DNA of 64,000 nucleotides from Massilia kyonggiensis (GTDB lineage: Bacteria > Pseudomonadota > Gammaproteobacteria > Burkholderiales > Burkholderiaceae_D), in the NCBI RefSeq assembly GCF_024756235.1, contig NZ_JANUGY010000003.1:62001-126000 (forward strand). The letters run 5' to 3'. Every line of letters starts with the position of its first letter. Position 1 is the stretch's first letter. Positions 17,411 through 31,797 of the stretch are shown piece after piece. Both the position numbers and the translations under genes were made by a program. Under the pieces are notes generated by a model. The model saw only the letters and a program-made list of their open reading frames with translations. It was not told where the DNA came from and did not search any database.

Positions 17411-18712
17411 ATGTCGCCAGGATTTATTTTCGCTACGGGCATCGAAAACAGCATCCCCACGATCGAGAACGGTCGGGTGCGCATGGACGAGATGGAAAAG
17501 TGTGGCCACTACAAGTACTGGCGCACGGACTTCGACCTCGTGCAGGAACTCGGCCTGAAAGTCCTGCGCTACGGGCCGCCCTTGCACAAGACGTGGCTGG
17601 GCCCCAAGCGCTACGACTGGGAATTCGCGGACCTCACCCTCAACGACCTGCGCCAGCGGAACATCGCATCGATCGTCGACCTGTGCCACTTCGGCGTGCC
17701 CGACTGGATCGGCAACTTCCAGAACCCGGATTTTCCCGAGTTGTTCGCCGACTATGCCGGCACGTTCGCGCGACGCTACCCGTGGCTGCAGCTGTACACG
17801 CCGATCAACGAGATGTCGATCTGCGCCCTCTTCTCCGCCCTGTACGGCTGGTGGAACGAGCAGATGACGACGGACCGCGGCTTCGTCACCGCGACGAAGA
17901 ATCTCGTCAAGGCGAATATCCTCGCCATGCATGCGATCCTGCAAGTGCGTCCCGATGCCCTGTTCGTGCAAAGCGAGTCGACGGAATACTTCCACGCCGA
18001 AAGCCCGTCCGCCATTGGTCCGGCCGAGTTGTACAACGCGCGCCGCTTCCTCTCCCTGGACCTGAATTACGGCCGCCGCGTCGATTCGGAAATGTACGAA
18101 TACATGATGGACAACGGCATGACGCGCGAGGAGTACCACTTTTTCCTGAACAATAATCTGAAGCACCACTGCATCATGGGCAACGATTATTACCAGACCA
18201 ACGAGCACTACGTGTCGGCGGACGGGCTCACGCGCGCGGCGGGGGAAATCTTCGGCTATGCCGTCATCACGCACCAGTACTACAACCGCTACCGGCTACC
18301 TGTGATGCACACGGAAACGAATCTGTGCGAAGGACCGCGCGGCGACGAGGCCGTACACTGGCTCCGCAAGGAATGGGCGAACGTCCTGCGCGTGCGCAAC
18401 AACGGCGTGCCTCTCGTCGGCTTTACCTGGTATTCGCTGACCGACCAGGTCGACTGGGATACGGCCCTGCGCGAGAACAACGGCAACGTCAATGCGCTGG
18501 GCTTGTTCGACCTCGACCGCAAGATCCGTCCCGTCGGCATCGCCTACAAGGAGCTCGTGCGCGCGTGGATGGAGGTGCTGCCGACGCAAAGCGTCTGCCT
18601 GCAGGTGCCGATCGTGATGCCGCATGAATTCCAGCGCCAGGTGCCGCCGCCCAGCGGCTGGCCGTTCGACGAAGACGCAACCCTCGCGCCGCGCACCGAA
18701 GAGCGCGAGTAA
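17411..18712 (+). CDS. Glycoside hydrolase family 1-like protein
   Basis: About 433 aa, near the usual size of GH1 beta-glycosidases. The acid/base glutamate is in LYTPINEMSI, where most GH1 enzymes have NEP; the nucleophile region is VMHTETNLCEG in place of the usual TENG. GFTWYSLTDQVDW matches the conserved late strand of the barrel. No signal peptide is visible, so it should act in the cytoplasm. The start at 17411 has AGAGG at proper distance; an ATG at 17378 has none. Its substrate is unknown; the altered motifs set it apart from standard beta-glucosidases. It is transcribed divergently from the TonB-like gene. Confidence 0.82.
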   Translation: MSPGFIFATGIENSIPTIENGRVRMDEMEKCGHYKYWRTDFDLVQELGLKVLRYGPPLHKTWLGPKRYDWEFADLTLNDLRQRNIASIVDLCHFGVPDWIGNFQNPDFPELFADYAGTFARRYPWLQLYTPINEMSICALFSALYGWWNEQMTTDRGFVTATKNLVKANILAMHAILQVRPDALFVQSESTEYFHAESPSAIGPAELYNARRFLSLDLNYGRRVDSEMYEYMMDNGMTREEYHFFLNNNLKHHCIMGNDYYQTNEHYVSADGLTRAAGEIFGYAVITHQYYNRYRLPVMHTETNLCEGPRGDEAVHWLRKEWANVLRVRNNGVPLVGFTWYSLTDQVDWDTALRENNGNVNALGLFDLDRKIRPVGIAYKELVRAWMEVLPTQSVCLQVPIVMPHEFQRQVPPPSGWPFDEDATLAPRTEERE

Positions 18713-18716
18713 TTGA

Positions 18717-19652
18717 TCAGCGTTCGCTGGGCCCGAACGTGTAGGTCTCGCCGTGCGCCAGGTAGACGACCTGCTGGTCGAGCCCGGCCGCCTTCACTTC
18801 CTGCGCAAAGTCGGACAACGGCGACTTGAACACGTCGTAGTCGTCGTAATGAATGGGAATCGCCTTTTTCGGCTGGACGATCTGCATCAGGGTCACGCCG
18901 TCCTTGCCGTCCATGGTGACCTTGAAGACGCCCAGGATGCGCGTGCCGCCCAGGTGCAACAGGGCAAGGTCGACGCCGGGAAACCGCTGCGGAATCGCCT
19001 TCAGATCATCATAGATCAACGTATCGCCGCTGATGTACATGCGATAACTCGGGGCCGCCGTGTTCGGGCCGAAGTCGAGCACCGATCCCATCACGGACGG
19101 CAGCAGCGCCTGCATGCCCGCCTTGCCGTGGCGGCCGGGCGCCGCCGTGATACGCAGCCGGGCCTCGCCTTTTTCGATGTCGATCCGGTCCCACGTCGAC
19201 AGGCCGAACGTGCGCTTGAAGCCCATGTCCTTGAGCTTGTTCGCCGCCGACTTCGTCGTGATGATGGGAATGTTCTTGTCGAGTTTTTCCTGCACGAGCT
19301 TGTCGAAGTGATCCTCGTGCAGGTGCGACAGCACGACGAGATCGATCGGCGGCAATTGTTCGAGGTTCAGAGCGGGATTCGTGAGGCGCTCGGAGGTGAT
19401 GCCGTAGCCGAGGTGCACATGATCGCCCTTGTGCAGGAAATTGGGATCCGTCAGGATAGTGAAGCCCTGGTAGCGGATCAGCACCGTCGCGGTGCCGATG
19501 AATTGCACGGTACCGTTCGCTTCAGCGGGTGCGCCTGCCGGTGGAAGCCTGAGTGCGAGCTTGGCAGATTCGGGCGCCTTCGTTTGCGCGCTTGCGGCCA
19601 CGCAACCCGACAAGAACATCGCCATCATCATGACCACCCGAACCAGCACCAT
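18717..19652 (-). CDS. MBL-fold (metallo-beta-lactamase superfamily) lipoprotein
   Basis: About 311 aa from the ATG at 19652, which has GAGGAGG just upstream. A signal peptide with lipobox FLSGC (Cys near residue 16) precedes the hydrolase domain. Metal-binding motif SHLHEDHFD is the HxHxDH signature; further ligands are the His in APGRHG, the Asp in ISGDTL and the final IHYDD. This pattern is closest to UlaG/RomA-like enzymes that act on lactones or phospholipid-like substrates, but the substrate cannot be told. It converges with the GH1 gene with only four bases between the stops. Confidence 0.86.
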   Translation of the reverse strand: MVLVRVVMMMAMFLSGCVAASAQTKAPESAKLALRLPPAGAPAEANGTVQFIGTATVLIRYQGFTILTDPNFLHKGDHVHLGYGITSERLTNPALNLEQLPPIDLVVLSHLHEDHFDKLVQEKLDKNIPIITTKSAANKLKDMGFKRTFGLSTWDRIDIEKGEARLRITAAPGRHGKAGMQALLPSVMGSVLDFGPNTAAPSYRMYISGDTLIYDDLKAIPQRFPGVDLALLHLGGTRILGVFKVTMDGKDGVTLMQIVQPKKAIPIHYDDYDVFKSPLSDFAQEVKAAGLDQQVVYLAHGETYTFGPSER

Positions 19653-19743
19653 ATCGCCTCCTCGCCATTGTCGAGTCAAGACTAGCATGGGGGTCCGTGC
19701 GCCGGCGTTCGCTAGCCTGCGGTCAACGAAAGGATGGTGGGGA

Positions 19744-19820
<77 letters not shown>

Positions 19821-19837
19821 TACGGCTTCATAAATGA

Positions 19838-19864
19838 AAACGGGCCGTCGAGGACAGCCCGTTT
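19838..19864 (-). terminator. Hairpin between the two tRNA genes
   Basis: An 8-bp stem (AAACGGGC at 19838-19845 with GCCCGTTT at 19857-19864) and an 11-base loop, followed on the minus strand by a T-rich stretch (TTTTCATTT). It lies just after tRNA-Pro and ahead of tRNA-Arg, so it may end transcription or mark a processing site. Confidence 0.6.
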
Positions 19865-19872
19865 GCAAACGG

Positions 19873-19949
19873 TGGTCGGAGTACAAGGATTCGAACCTTG
19901 GACCCCCTGCTCCCAAAGCAGGTGCGCTACCGGGCTGCGCTACACTCCG
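19873..19949 (-). tRNA. tRNA-Pro (anticodon TGG)
   Basis: 77 bases including an encoded CCA. The acceptor stem CGGAGTG pairs with TACTCCG (one G-T pair), the anticodon stem CCTGC/GCAGG holds loop TTTGGGA with anticodon TGG, and the T arm CAAGG TTCGAAT CCTTG is perfect. The discriminator base is A. Confidence 0.97.
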
Positions 19950-20012
19950 ATTGGGACGATCATACCCCGCCGGGCGGGAGGCGTCAATGAAGGGTCCCGC
20001 CTCCGCCGACGG

Positions 20013-21353
20013 TCAGACTTCGAAGCGCGCGGCGATGCGTTTGGCCATCGATTCGGCCAGTTCCGCGCTCTTTGCCTCGACCATGACGCGCACCAGGGGT
20101 TCCGTGCCGGACGGGCGGATCAGCACGCGGCCGGTGTCGCCCAGCTCGCGTTCGGCCGCTTCCTTCTCGGCCACGACGGCCGCATTCTTCGTCCAGTCCG
20201 TCCCCGGCTGCACGCGGACGTTGATCAGGGTCTGGGGATACAGCGTCAGGTCGCTGCAGCACTCCGCCAGGCCCTTGCCCGAACGCTTGAGCGCCGTCAG
20301 CACCTGCAGTGCCGACACGATGCCGTCGCCGGTCGTGTGCTTGTCCAGCGCCAGCAAGTGGCCCGAGCCCTCGCCGCCCAGCAGCCAGCCTCGCTCCTGC
20401 ATCATTTCCAGCACGTAACGGTCACCGACCTTGGCGCGCGCGAAGCCGATGCCCATTTCCTTGAACGCCACCTCGAGCGCCATGTTGGTCATCAGCGTGC
20501 CCACGGCACCGGCCACCGGACCGGTCGCCAGGCGCGCGCGCACCATCACGTACAGCAGCTCGTCGCCGTTGTACAGGCGGCCTTCGGCGTCGCACATGAT
20601 CAGGCGGTCGGCGTCGCCGTCCAGCGCGATGCCGAGGTCGGCCTTGTGCTCGACGACCGCGGCCGCCATCGCCTTCGGCGCCGTCGCGCCGACGCCGTCG
20701 TTGATGTTGAAGCCATCCGGCTTGGTGCCCAGTTCGACGACCTCGGCGCCCAGTTCATGGAACACGTGCGGCGCGATGTTGTAGGCGGCGCCGTGGGCGC
20801 AGTCCACGACGATCTTCAGGCCACGCAGGTCGAGCTCGTTCGGGAACGTGCTCTTGCAGAATTCGATGTAGCGGCCCTGGGCGTCGCGCAGGCGCACGGC
20901 ACGGCCCAGCTTTTCCGACGACACGCAGCCCATCGGCTGGTCGATCATCTCCTCGATCTCGAGCTCGACGGCATCCGGCAGCTTGGTGCCGTGGCCCGAG
21001 AAGAACTTGATGCCATTGTCCTGGAAGGGATTGTGCGAGGCCGAGATGACGACGCCCGCTTGCAGGCGCAGGGCACGCGTCAGGTAGGCGATGGCCGGGG
21101 TCGGCATCGGTCCGGCCAGCATCACGTCGACGCCGGCCGCCGAGAAACCGGCTTCCAGCGCGGCTTCCAGCATGTAGCCGGAAATGCGCGTGTCCTTGCC
21201 GATCAGGACCGTGGGACGCCCGCTCGTGCCCGCGCGGCCCTTGGCCAACACCTTGCCGGCGGCATAGCCCAGCCGCATCACGAAGTCAGGGGTGATAGGC
21301 GACTTGCCCACCAGGCCGCGTACGCCATCGGTACCGAAATATTTACGTGCCAT
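20013..21353 (-). CDS. glmM: Phosphoglucosamine mutase
   Basis: 446 aa, the usual length. It converts glucosamine-6-phosphate to glucosamine-1-phosphate on the way to UDP-GlcNAc for peptidoglycan and surface sugars. The start [13 protein letters not shown] is the family N terminus. [10 protein letters not shown] (residues 101-110) contains the phosphoserine, Ser106. The metal-binding loop is ALDGDADRL, the sugar-binding loop GEGSGHLL, and the phosphate-binding loop [15 protein letters not shown] near the C terminus. It follows folP by 17 bases in the ftsH-folP-glmM order conserved in proteobacteria. Confidence 0.98.
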   Translation of the reverse strand: MARKYFGTDGVRGLVGKSPITPDFVMRLGYAAGKVLAKGRAGTSGRPTVLIGKDTRISGYMLEAALEAGFSAAGVDVMLAGPMPTPAIAYLTRALRLQAGVVISASHNPFQDNGIKFFSGHGTKLPDAVELEIEEMIDQPMGCVSSEKLGRAVRLRDAQGRYIEFCKSTFPNELDLRGLKIVVDCAHGAAYNIAPHVFHELGAEVVELGTKPDGFNINDGVGATAPKAMAAAVVEHKADLGIALDGDADRLIMCDAEGRLYNGDELLYVMVRARLATGPVAGAVGTLMTNMALEVAFKEMGIGFARAKVGDRYVLEMMQERGWLLGGEGSGHLLALDKHTTGDGIVSALQVLTALKRSGKGLAECCSDLTLYPQTLINVRVQPGTDWTKNAAVVAEKEAAERELGDTGRVLIRPSGTEPLVRVMVEAKSAELAESMAKRIAARFEV

Positions 21354-21370
21354 TAATTAAATCTCTTCAT

Positions 21371-22213
21371 CTATTGATTATTCGTAGTGGCCGCTTGCCA
21401 GACCTTCAGCGCGTCCACCGTCTCTGCCACATCATGGACCCGTACGATCCGGGCGCCCTGCGCTACCGCAGCGAGCGCGCCGGCCAGGCTACCGGCCAGC
21501 CGCTGCTCCACGCTGCGCCCCGTCACGGCACCGATCATCGATTTGCGCGACAGCCCGGCCAGTACGGGCAGACCCAATTCGCTTTCCATGCGGCTTATGC
21601 TTCGAAGCAAAGCGTAATTATGCTCGACACTCTTCCCAAAACCAAATCCCGGGTCAATCGTGATGCGCTCACGTGCCACGCCCGCCGCCAGCAGCGCATC
21701 GACCCGCTCGCGCAGGAAGGCGATCACGTCGGTGACGACGTCCTCGTAATCCGGCCGGGCCTGCATGTCCTGCGGCGTGCCCTGCATGTGCATGACGCAC
21801 AGCGCGCAGTCGCTGTCCTTCACGGCGTCGATGGCGCCGGGCGCGCGGAAGCCATTGATGTCGTTGATCATGTCGGCGCCGGCGATGATCGCTTCGCGCA
21901 TCACCTCCGGCTTGCACGTATCGATCGACAGCGGATAGCCCAGTTCGCGCAACGCGTAGATCGCCGGCATGACGCGACGCAGTTCTTCGTCCGCGGGGAC
22001 GCTGGGCGAGCCGGGACGCGTGGATTCGCCGCCGATATCGATGATGTCGACGCCGTCCTTGATCATCAGTTCGGCCCGCTCCACGGCGAATTCGAGGGCC
22101 TGGTAGCGGCCGCCGTCGGAAAAGGAATCGGGGGTGACGTTGAGGATGCCCATGACCAGTGGGCGCTGGGCGAGGTTATAGCCGAAACGGCCGCACTGCA
22201 GATATTGACGCAT
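21371..22213 (-). CDS. folP: Dihydropteroate synthase
   Basis: About 280 aa from the ATG at 22213. It joins p-aminobenzoate to the pterin pyrophosphate in folate synthesis and is the target of sulfonamides. Motifs are MGILNVTPDSFSDGG near the N terminus, DIGGESTRPG (pterin site), DINGF, and DPGFGFGK. The longer frame beginning at 22249 would start inside the ftsH terminator and lacks a binding site, so it is rejected. No mutation-prone insertion in the sulfonamide loop is evident. Confidence 0.96.
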   Translation of the reverse strand: MRQYLQCGRFGYNLAQRPLVMGILNVTPDSFSDGGRYQALEFAVERAELMIKDGVDIIDIGGESTRPGSPSVPADEELRRVMPAIYALRELGYPLSIDTCKPEVMREAIIAGADMINDINGFRAPGAIDAVKDSDCALCVMHMQGTPQDMQARPDYEDVVTDVIAFLRERVDALLAAGVARERITIDPGFGFGKSVEHNYALLRSISRMESELGLPVLAGLSRKSMIGAVTGRSVEQRLAGSLAGALAAVAQGARIVRVHDVAETVDALKVWQAATTNNQ

Positions 22214-22237
22214 GACGAAAAGCCAACGGAATGAAGA

Positions 22238-22266
22238 ATAAAAAGGCACCCTCTCGGGGTGCCTTT
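22238..22266 (-). terminator. Terminator after ftsH
   Basis: A 10-bp stem (AAAGGCACCC at 22242-22251 with GGGTGCCTTT at 22257-22266) and a five-base loop, followed on the minus strand by TTATTC. It lies between ftsH and folP and should reduce read-through. Confidence 0.85.
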
Positions 22267-22303
22267 CGTGTGTGCTATTACGCAGCGATCAGGCCGGGCC
22301 GCG

Positions 22304-24181
<1,878 letters not shown>

Positions 24182-24408
24182 GAAGACTCCTCTGATGCGA
24201 ACGCATCTTTTCCCATTTTTTCAAAGGCAGATTTTACCGCAATAAGCAGCCCGTGCCACGCACGACCGACCGCCATAGTGCCTATGCTCCACTATAGCCG
24301 GTTTTTATTTCCGTTGCGCAGCCATCATGTACATAGACGTGGCTGTCCTTTGCTGATGTGCGGTTGCACCGCAGGAAATCAAGGGCGTATCCGTCGAATT
24401 TCGTAATT

Positions 24409-25056
24409 TCAGGCGGCCGGATTCTTCAGACCACGCCCCAGCAGGAAGATTTCCGAGGATTTGTCGCGGCTGGCCTTCGGCTTGATCTGTTTGACGACCT
24501 TGAATTCAGTGCGGAACTTCTCCAGGATCTGGGTAAACCCCATGTCCTTAAAGCATTTCACTAACAATGCCCCTGAAGGTTTGAGGTGCATTTGAGAGAA
24601 CTCAATAGCCAGATCGATCAAATCCTCCATGCGCGCCGCATCCGCCGACGGAATACCGGACAAATTCGGGGCCATGTCGGACAACACGAGGTCGGCCATG
24701 CGGCCTTCGAGGACGCCGGCAAGTTGGTCGAGCACCTCTTGCTCCCGAAAATCGCCCTGGATGAAATGCATGTCGGCGATCGGCTCCATCGGCAGGATAT
24801 CGAGGCCGATCATCGTGCCCTTGATGCCGCCCTCCTCGCCGCCGGCCAGCTTGCGCCGCGTGTACTGGCCCCAACTGCCGGGCGTACAGCCGAGGTCGAC
24901 GATCACCTGGCCCGGCTTGATGAGCTTTTCGCTTTCGTCGATTTCCTTCAGCTTGTAGGCCGCACGGGCCCGGTAGCCCTCTTTCTGTGCCAATTTGACA
25001 TATGGATCGTTGATGTGATCGTGAATCCAGTTTTTATTGAATTTGTTCTTGGCCAT
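24409..25056 (-). CDS. rlmE: 23S rRNA 2'-O-methyltransferase RlmE (RrmJ/FtsJ)
   Basis: 215 aa. It methylates U2552 of 23S rRNA on the 50S subunit. The N terminus has the RSRAAYKL-like segment [15 protein letters not shown], which supplies the first catalytic lysine. The SAM motif is [15 protein letters not shown], the aspartate motif [11 protein letters not shown], and the third catalytic lysine lies in [12 protein letters not shown]. It is divergent from yhbY with 43 bases between the starts, the arrangement found in E. coli and many relatives. Confidence 0.97.
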   Translation of the reverse strand: MAKNKFNKNWIHDHINDPYVKLAQKEGYRARAAYKLKEIDESEKLIKPGQVIVDLGCTPGSWGQYTRRKLAGGEEGGIKGTMIGLDILPMEPIADMHFIQGDFREQEVLDQLAGVLEGRMADLVLSDMAPNLSGIPSADAARMEDLIDLAIEFSQMHLKPSGALLVKCFKDMGFTQILEKFRTEFKVVKQIKPKASRDKSSEIFLLGRGLKNPAA

Positions 25057-25099
25057 TCGCGTAAAATACTGCTTTTAATAGGTATCTCAAAATAACATC

Positions 25100-25567
25100 A
25101 TGATCAAACTTACCCCGGTCGAGCGTGCAGCGCTGCGTGCGGAAGCCCACGGACTCAATCCTGTCGTCATGATCGGCGCAGACGGCCTGACCGAGGCCGT
25201 CATGAAGGAAATCTCCTCCAGCCTCGACGCGCACGGCCTCATCAAGGTACGCGTGTTCGGCGACGACCGCGAAGAGCGCATCGCGATCTACGAACGCATC
25301 TGCGAGGAACTCGACGCCGCGCCGGTCCAGCACATCGGCAAGCTGCTCGTGCTGTACCGCCCGAAGAAGGACGCCGCCAAGGAACGCTCGACCAAGTCCG
25401 GCAAGGGCCTGCGCGAAGTCACCATCGTCAAGCCGAGCCCGAGTGGCACCAAGAAGCCGTCCGTGACCAAGGTCCTGCTGAAAGGCAACGAGCGCGTCAC
25501 GCAAGGCGGCAACATCAAGCGTGCCAAGGCGCGCCAGAGCAGTACCAAGAAGACGGCCCTAAAATAA
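25100..25567 (+). CDS. yhbY: YhbY-like RNA-binding protein (CRM domain)
   Basis: 155 aa. The CRS1/YhbY (CRM) domain fills residues 1-95: LTPVERAALRAEAHGLNPVV, then VMIGADGLTEAV with the GxxG-type loop. This small fold binds pre-50S ribosomal RNA in E. coli. The C-terminal 60 residues are a basic, Lys/Ser/Thr-rich tail not found in the 97-residue E. coli protein but common in betaproteobacteria. It shares the upstream region with rlmE and ends at a strong terminator. Confidence 0.95.
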   Translation: MIKLTPVERAALRAEAHGLNPVVMIGADGLTEAVMKEISSSLDAHGLIKVRVFGDDREERIAIYERICEELDAAPVQHIGKLLVLYRPKKDAAKERSTKSGKGLREVTIVKPSPSGTKKPSVTKVLLKGNERVTQGGNIKRAKARQSSTKKTALK

Positions 25568-25587
25568 GCCGTGTTCACCAAAAATTA

Positions 25588-25614
25588 ACCGGGGCCGCTG
25601 CCCCGGTTTTTTTT
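25588..25614 (+). terminator. Terminator after yhbY, probably bidirectional
   Basis: An 8-bp stem ACCGGGGC/GCCCCGGT (25588-25595 and 25100-series partner at 25600-25607) with loop CGCT is followed by eight T on the plus strand. On the minus strand a weaker TTAATTTTT follows, so it may also end transcription of the convergent DUF4149 gene. Confidence 0.93.
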
Positions 25615-25621
25615 CGCTCTT

Positions 25622-26062
25622 CTACCTCGCCTTTACCACCAGCATCGCACCGAGGATGCTCTCGGCCAGGTACAACACCTGCGACACCCCGTGCAGCGCC
25701 GCGAACGTCCCCCACTGCGGCGACGCCCGCACGCCGGCCGGCCCGGCCGCTTCGCGGATCGCCGCCATCATCGGCTGCAGGCCGAGATAGACGACGAGGC
25801 TGCACGCCAGCATCCCACCCACCAGCCAATACAGCCAGCGACGGCGGCGCCGATCCAGGTCCGTCGAGCGCGCGATGAGCAGCCCCAGCAGCACGGCCAG
25901 CGCGATCGCCAGCCAGGCCGAGCGCGTCAGCATCACGCCGACGACATTGCCGGCCTGCGTGCTGTCGAGCACGGCAAACGCGCTCGGCGCAGCCAGGTAG
26001 CTGACGGCCCAGATACTGCCAGCCCACAGGGCGGCCAGCAGCAGGCGCGCATTGGCGAGCAT
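25622..26062 (-). CDS. DUF4149 membrane protein
   Basis: 146 aa with four hydrophobic segments (about 5-30, 42-64, 74-96, 120-143). It matches the small DUF4149 family, found beside greA and yhbY in many betaproteobacteria; its function is unknown. It begins 10 bases after greA ends and could be co-transcribed with it. An Arg-rich loop (DLDRRRRRW) lies between helices two and three, and would face the cytoplasm by the positive-inside rule. Confidence 0.88.
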   Translation of the reverse strand: MLANARLLLAALWAGSIWAVSYLAAPSAFAVLDSTQAGNVVGVMLTRSAWLAIALAVLLGLLIARSTDLDRRRRRWLYWLVGGMLACSLVVYLGLQPMMAAIREAAGPAGVRASPQWGTFAALHGVSQVLYLAESILGAMLVVKAR

Positions 26063-26072
26063 CGTGGCGAAA

Positions 26073-26546
26073 TTAAACGTAGCGGACTTCCAGGATTTCG
26101 TATTCGCGCGGACCGGACGGGGCCTGCACTTCGACCACGTCGCCGGCGTATTTACCGATCAGCGCGCGCGCGATCGGCGAGGTGACGGAGACCTTGTTCT
26201 CCTTGAGGTCGGCTTCGTCGATGCCGACGATCTGGTAGGTGACCTTCTGGCCGTTGTCGAGGTCTTCGAGGTCGACGGTCGAGGCGAACACGACGCGGCC
26301 TTCCGCATCCAGCGTGGCCGGGTCGATGATCTGCGCGGTGGACAGCTTCTGTTCCAGCTCCGCGATGCGGCCTTCGACGAAGGCCTGGCGCTCCTTGGCG
26401 GCGTCGTACTCGGCGTTTTCGGACAGGTCACCATGCGAACGCGCTTCGGCGATCGCGTCGATCACGTTGCGGCGCTCCTTGGTCTTGAGCTGGTGCAGCT
26501 CTTCCTTCAACTTCTCGGCGCCGAATTTGGTCAATGGAGTGTTCAT
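26073..26546 (-). CDS. greA: Transcription elongation factor GreA
   Basis: 157 aa from the ATG at 26546, the standard GreA length. It rescues backtracked RNA polymerase by stimulating transcript cleavage. The N-terminal coiled coil starts [15 protein letters not shown] and the tip carries the acidic residues in [14 protein letters not shown]. The C-terminal globular domain ends with [18 protein letters not shown]. The 20 residues encoded upstream of this ATG lack family similarity and are left out. It is downstream of carAB, as in most Burkholderiales. Confidence 0.98.
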   Translation of the reverse strand: MNTPLTKFGAEKLKEELHQLKTKERRNVIDAIAEARSHGDLSENAEYDAAKERQAFVEGRIAELEQKLSTAQIIDPATLDAEGRVVFASTVDLEDLDNGQKVTYQIVGIDEADLKENKVSVTSPIARALIGKYAGDVVEVQAPSGPREYEILEVRYV

Positions 26547-26584
26547 GGTTCTGTTCTCAGTGTTTGCGGACGTACCAAGTGAAA

Positions 26585-26625
26585 ACCACAGAGCCGCACG
26601 GCGCAAGCCGCGCGAACTCTGTGGT
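26585..26625 (-). terminator. Hairpin between carB and greA
   Basis: A stem ACCACAGAG/CTCTGTGGT (26585-26593 with 26617-26625) encloses a GC-rich secondary hairpin. On the minus strand it is followed by TTTTC. It probably ends most carAB transcripts before greA. Confidence 0.75.
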
Positions 26626-26656
26626 CTTAGGTACTTCTAAGGTACTGCTTTGCCGC

Positions 26657-29887
<3,231 letters not shown>

Positions 29888-29897
29888 TTATTTCTTC

Positions 29898-31061
29898 TCA
29901 CTTGCTGGCGTGGGCTTGCATCTTGCTGATGAAACGGTCGAACAGGTAGGCGACGTCCGTCGGGCCGGGCGACGCTTCCGGGTGGCCCTGGAAGCAGAAC
30001 GCCGGTTTGTCGGTGCGCTCGAAGCCCTGCAGCGAGCCGTCGAACAGCGACACGTGGGTCACGCGGCAGTTGGCCGGCAGCGTGGCCGCATCGACCGCGA
30101 AACCGTGGTTCTGCGACGTGATCAACACTTGCTTGGAGTCGAGATCCTGCACCGGGTGGTTGGCGCCGTGGTGGCCGAACTTCATCTTGACGGTCTGCGC
30201 GCCCGAAGCCAGCGCCATGATCTGGTGGCCGAGGCAGATGCCGAACGTCGGGATGCCCGAGTCGATCACTTTCTTCGTCGCGGCGATCGCGTAGTCGCAT
30301 GCGGCCGGGTCGCCCGGACCGTTGGCGAGGAAGATGCCGTCCGGGTTCAGCGCCAGGGCTTCTTCCGCGGTGGCTTGCGCCGGCAGCACGGTGATCTTGC
30401 AGCCGCGCTCGGCCAGCATGCGCAGGATGTTGCGCTTGACGCCGTAGTCGAAGGCGACGACGTGGAACTGCGGGTTCTCCTGCTTGCCGTAGCCCTCGCC
30501 CAGCTTCCATTCGGTCTGGTCGAACGTGTACGGTTCCTTGACGGAGACGACTTTCGCCAGGTCCATGCCGTTCAGGCCCGGGAACGAGCGCGCCAGTTCC
30601 AGCGCCTGCGCTTCCGACGGCTCATTGCCCTGCGTGCCGGTCAGGATCGCGCCGTTCTGGGCGCCCTTCTCGCGCAGGATGCGGGTCAGCTTGCGGGTGT
30701 CGATGCCGGCGATGGCGACGACGTTTTCCTGCTTCAGGTAGTCCGACAACGATTGGGTCGAGCGGAAGTTCGAGGCCAGCAGCGGCAGGTCGCGGATGAT
30801 CAGGCCGGCGGCGTGGACTTTCGACGCTTCGACGTCTTCGGTGTTGATGCCGTAGTTGCCGATGTGGGGGTACGTCAGCGTGACGATCTGACGCGAGTAG
30901 CTGGGGTCGGTCAGGATTTCCTGGTACCCGGTGATGGCGGTATTGAAGACCACCTCACCGATGGTGTGACCGGCGGCGCCGATCGAATATCCTTTGAAAA
31001 TAGTTCCGTCGGCCAGGGCGAGGATGGCTGGAACGGCTGGGCCAGAAAAAAATGGCGGCAA
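29898..31061 (-). CDS. carA: Carbamoyl-phosphate synthase small subunit (glutamine amidotransferase)
   Basis: About 387 aa. It hydrolyses glutamine and passes ammonia to CarB. The N-terminal domain starts [18 protein letters not shown]. The class I amidotransferase domain has [15 protein letters not shown] with the nucleophile Cys, and the C-terminal His-x-Glu in QGHPEASPG. No ATG is available: the frame opens with TTG codons at 31067 and 31061. GGGAG at 31068-31072 lies six bases before the TTG at 31061 and touches the other, so 31061 is preferred. It is the first gene of carAB, behind a clear promoter. Confidence 0.96.
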   Translation of the reverse strand: MPPFFSGPAVPAILALADGTIFKGYSIGAAGHTIGEVVFNTAITGYQEILTDPSYSRQIVTLTYPHIGNYGINTEDVEASKVHAAGLIIRDLPLLASNFRSTQSLSDYLKQENVVAIAGIDTRKLTRILREKGAQNGAILTGTQGNEPSEAQALELARSFPGLNGMDLAKVVSVKEPYTFDQTEWKLGEGYGKQENPQFHVVAFDYGVKRNILRMLAERGCKITVLPAQATAEEALALNPDGIFLANGPGDPAACDYAIAATKKVIDSGIPTFGICLGHQIMALASGAQTVKMKFGHHGANHPVQDLDSKQVLITSQNHGFAVDAATLPANCRVTHVSLFDGSLQGFERTDKPAFCFQGHPEASPGPTDVAYLFDRFISKMQAHASK

Positions 31062-31213
31062 GGGCAACTCCCGATAAAGTCGCCGTAGGCTGCGCCACGT
31101 CAGACCGGCCTGAACAGGGTGTGGGCATGCATCTCGCCCAGTGTTACAGGTCGCTAGATAGAGGTATGTGTGGGGTAGTCGCTACGGCAGATAAGTGATG
31201 GCTAAACCTCTGA

Positions 31214-31242
31214 ATTATAGCGCGATTTATATCGGCCGGCAA
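31214..31242 (-). promoter_or_regulatory. Sigma-70-type promoter of carAB
   Basis: On the minus strand TTGCCG (31242-31237) and a perfect TATAAT (31219-31214) are 17 bases apart. The start of transcription would be near 31207, giving a leader of about 145 bases before carA. Confidence 0.8.
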
Positions 31243-31280
31243 TCGCCTGCCCTACGTTTTTCCTCTAAATGCCCCTCAGA

Positions 31281-31329
31281 AAATAAAATCGGCGGGCGGG
31301 CGCGACGCTCCGTCGCACCCGCCCGCCGA
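31281..31329 (-). terminator. Terminator after the HbpS/GlcG-like gene
   Basis: A 19-bp GC-rich stem with one mismatch (31289-31307 with 31111-series partner at 31311-31329) and a CTC loop is followed on the minus strand by TTTTATTTT. It insulates carAB from the upstream gene. Confidence 0.9.
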
Positions 31330-31346
31330 CCTGACGTAAACGTAAA

Positions 31347-31754
31347 TTACAAGCCCAGCGCGGCGATACCGGCCTTGGCAATCTGCGCGTCTTCCGCCGA
31401 TTTCACGCCCGACACGCCCACGGCGCCGACCACGTGGCCTTCCACGACGATGGGCACGCCGCCTTCCAGCATGCCGTCCAGTTGCGGCGCGCGGGCGAAC
31501 GACACGCGGCCGTTGTTGATCATGTCTTCGTAGATCTTGGACTCACGGCGGCCCAGCGCGGCCGTCTTGGCCTTTTCCGGGGCGATATGGGCCGACACCG
31601 GGGCGGCGCCATCCAGGCGCTGCAGCCACAGCGGGTGGCCGCCGTCGTCGCAGATGGCGATGACGACTTTCCAGCCGTTCGCGACCGCTTCGGCTTCGGC
31701 GCCGGCGGCGATCTTCTTGATGTCTTCGAGGGTAAGGACGGGCTTGGTTTGCAT
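31347..31754 (-). CDS. GlcG/HbpS family heme-degrading-domain protein
   Basis: 135 aa, the whole length of the GlcG/HbpS (DUF336) family. Typical segments are LTLEDIKKIAAGAEAEA at the N terminus, ICDDGGHPLWLQRLDGA, and the Gly-rich GGVPIVVEGHVVGAVGVSG. Members include a heme-binding sensor accessory protein (HbpS) and proteins of unknown role near glycolate genes. No partner sensor kinase or glycolate gene is close, so the role here is open. No signal peptide is seen. Confidence 0.88.
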   Translation of the reverse strand: MQTKPVLTLEDIKKIAAGAEAEAVANGWKVVIAICDDGGHPLWLQRLDGAAPVSAHIAPEKAKTAALGRRESKIYEDMINNGRVSFARAPQLDGMLEGGVPIVVEGHVVGAVGVSGVKSAEDAQIAKAGIAALGL

Positions 31755-31797
31755 CTTGAGTCTTTCTTTCGTGTGGCGTTACAAAAAGGTACTACGG

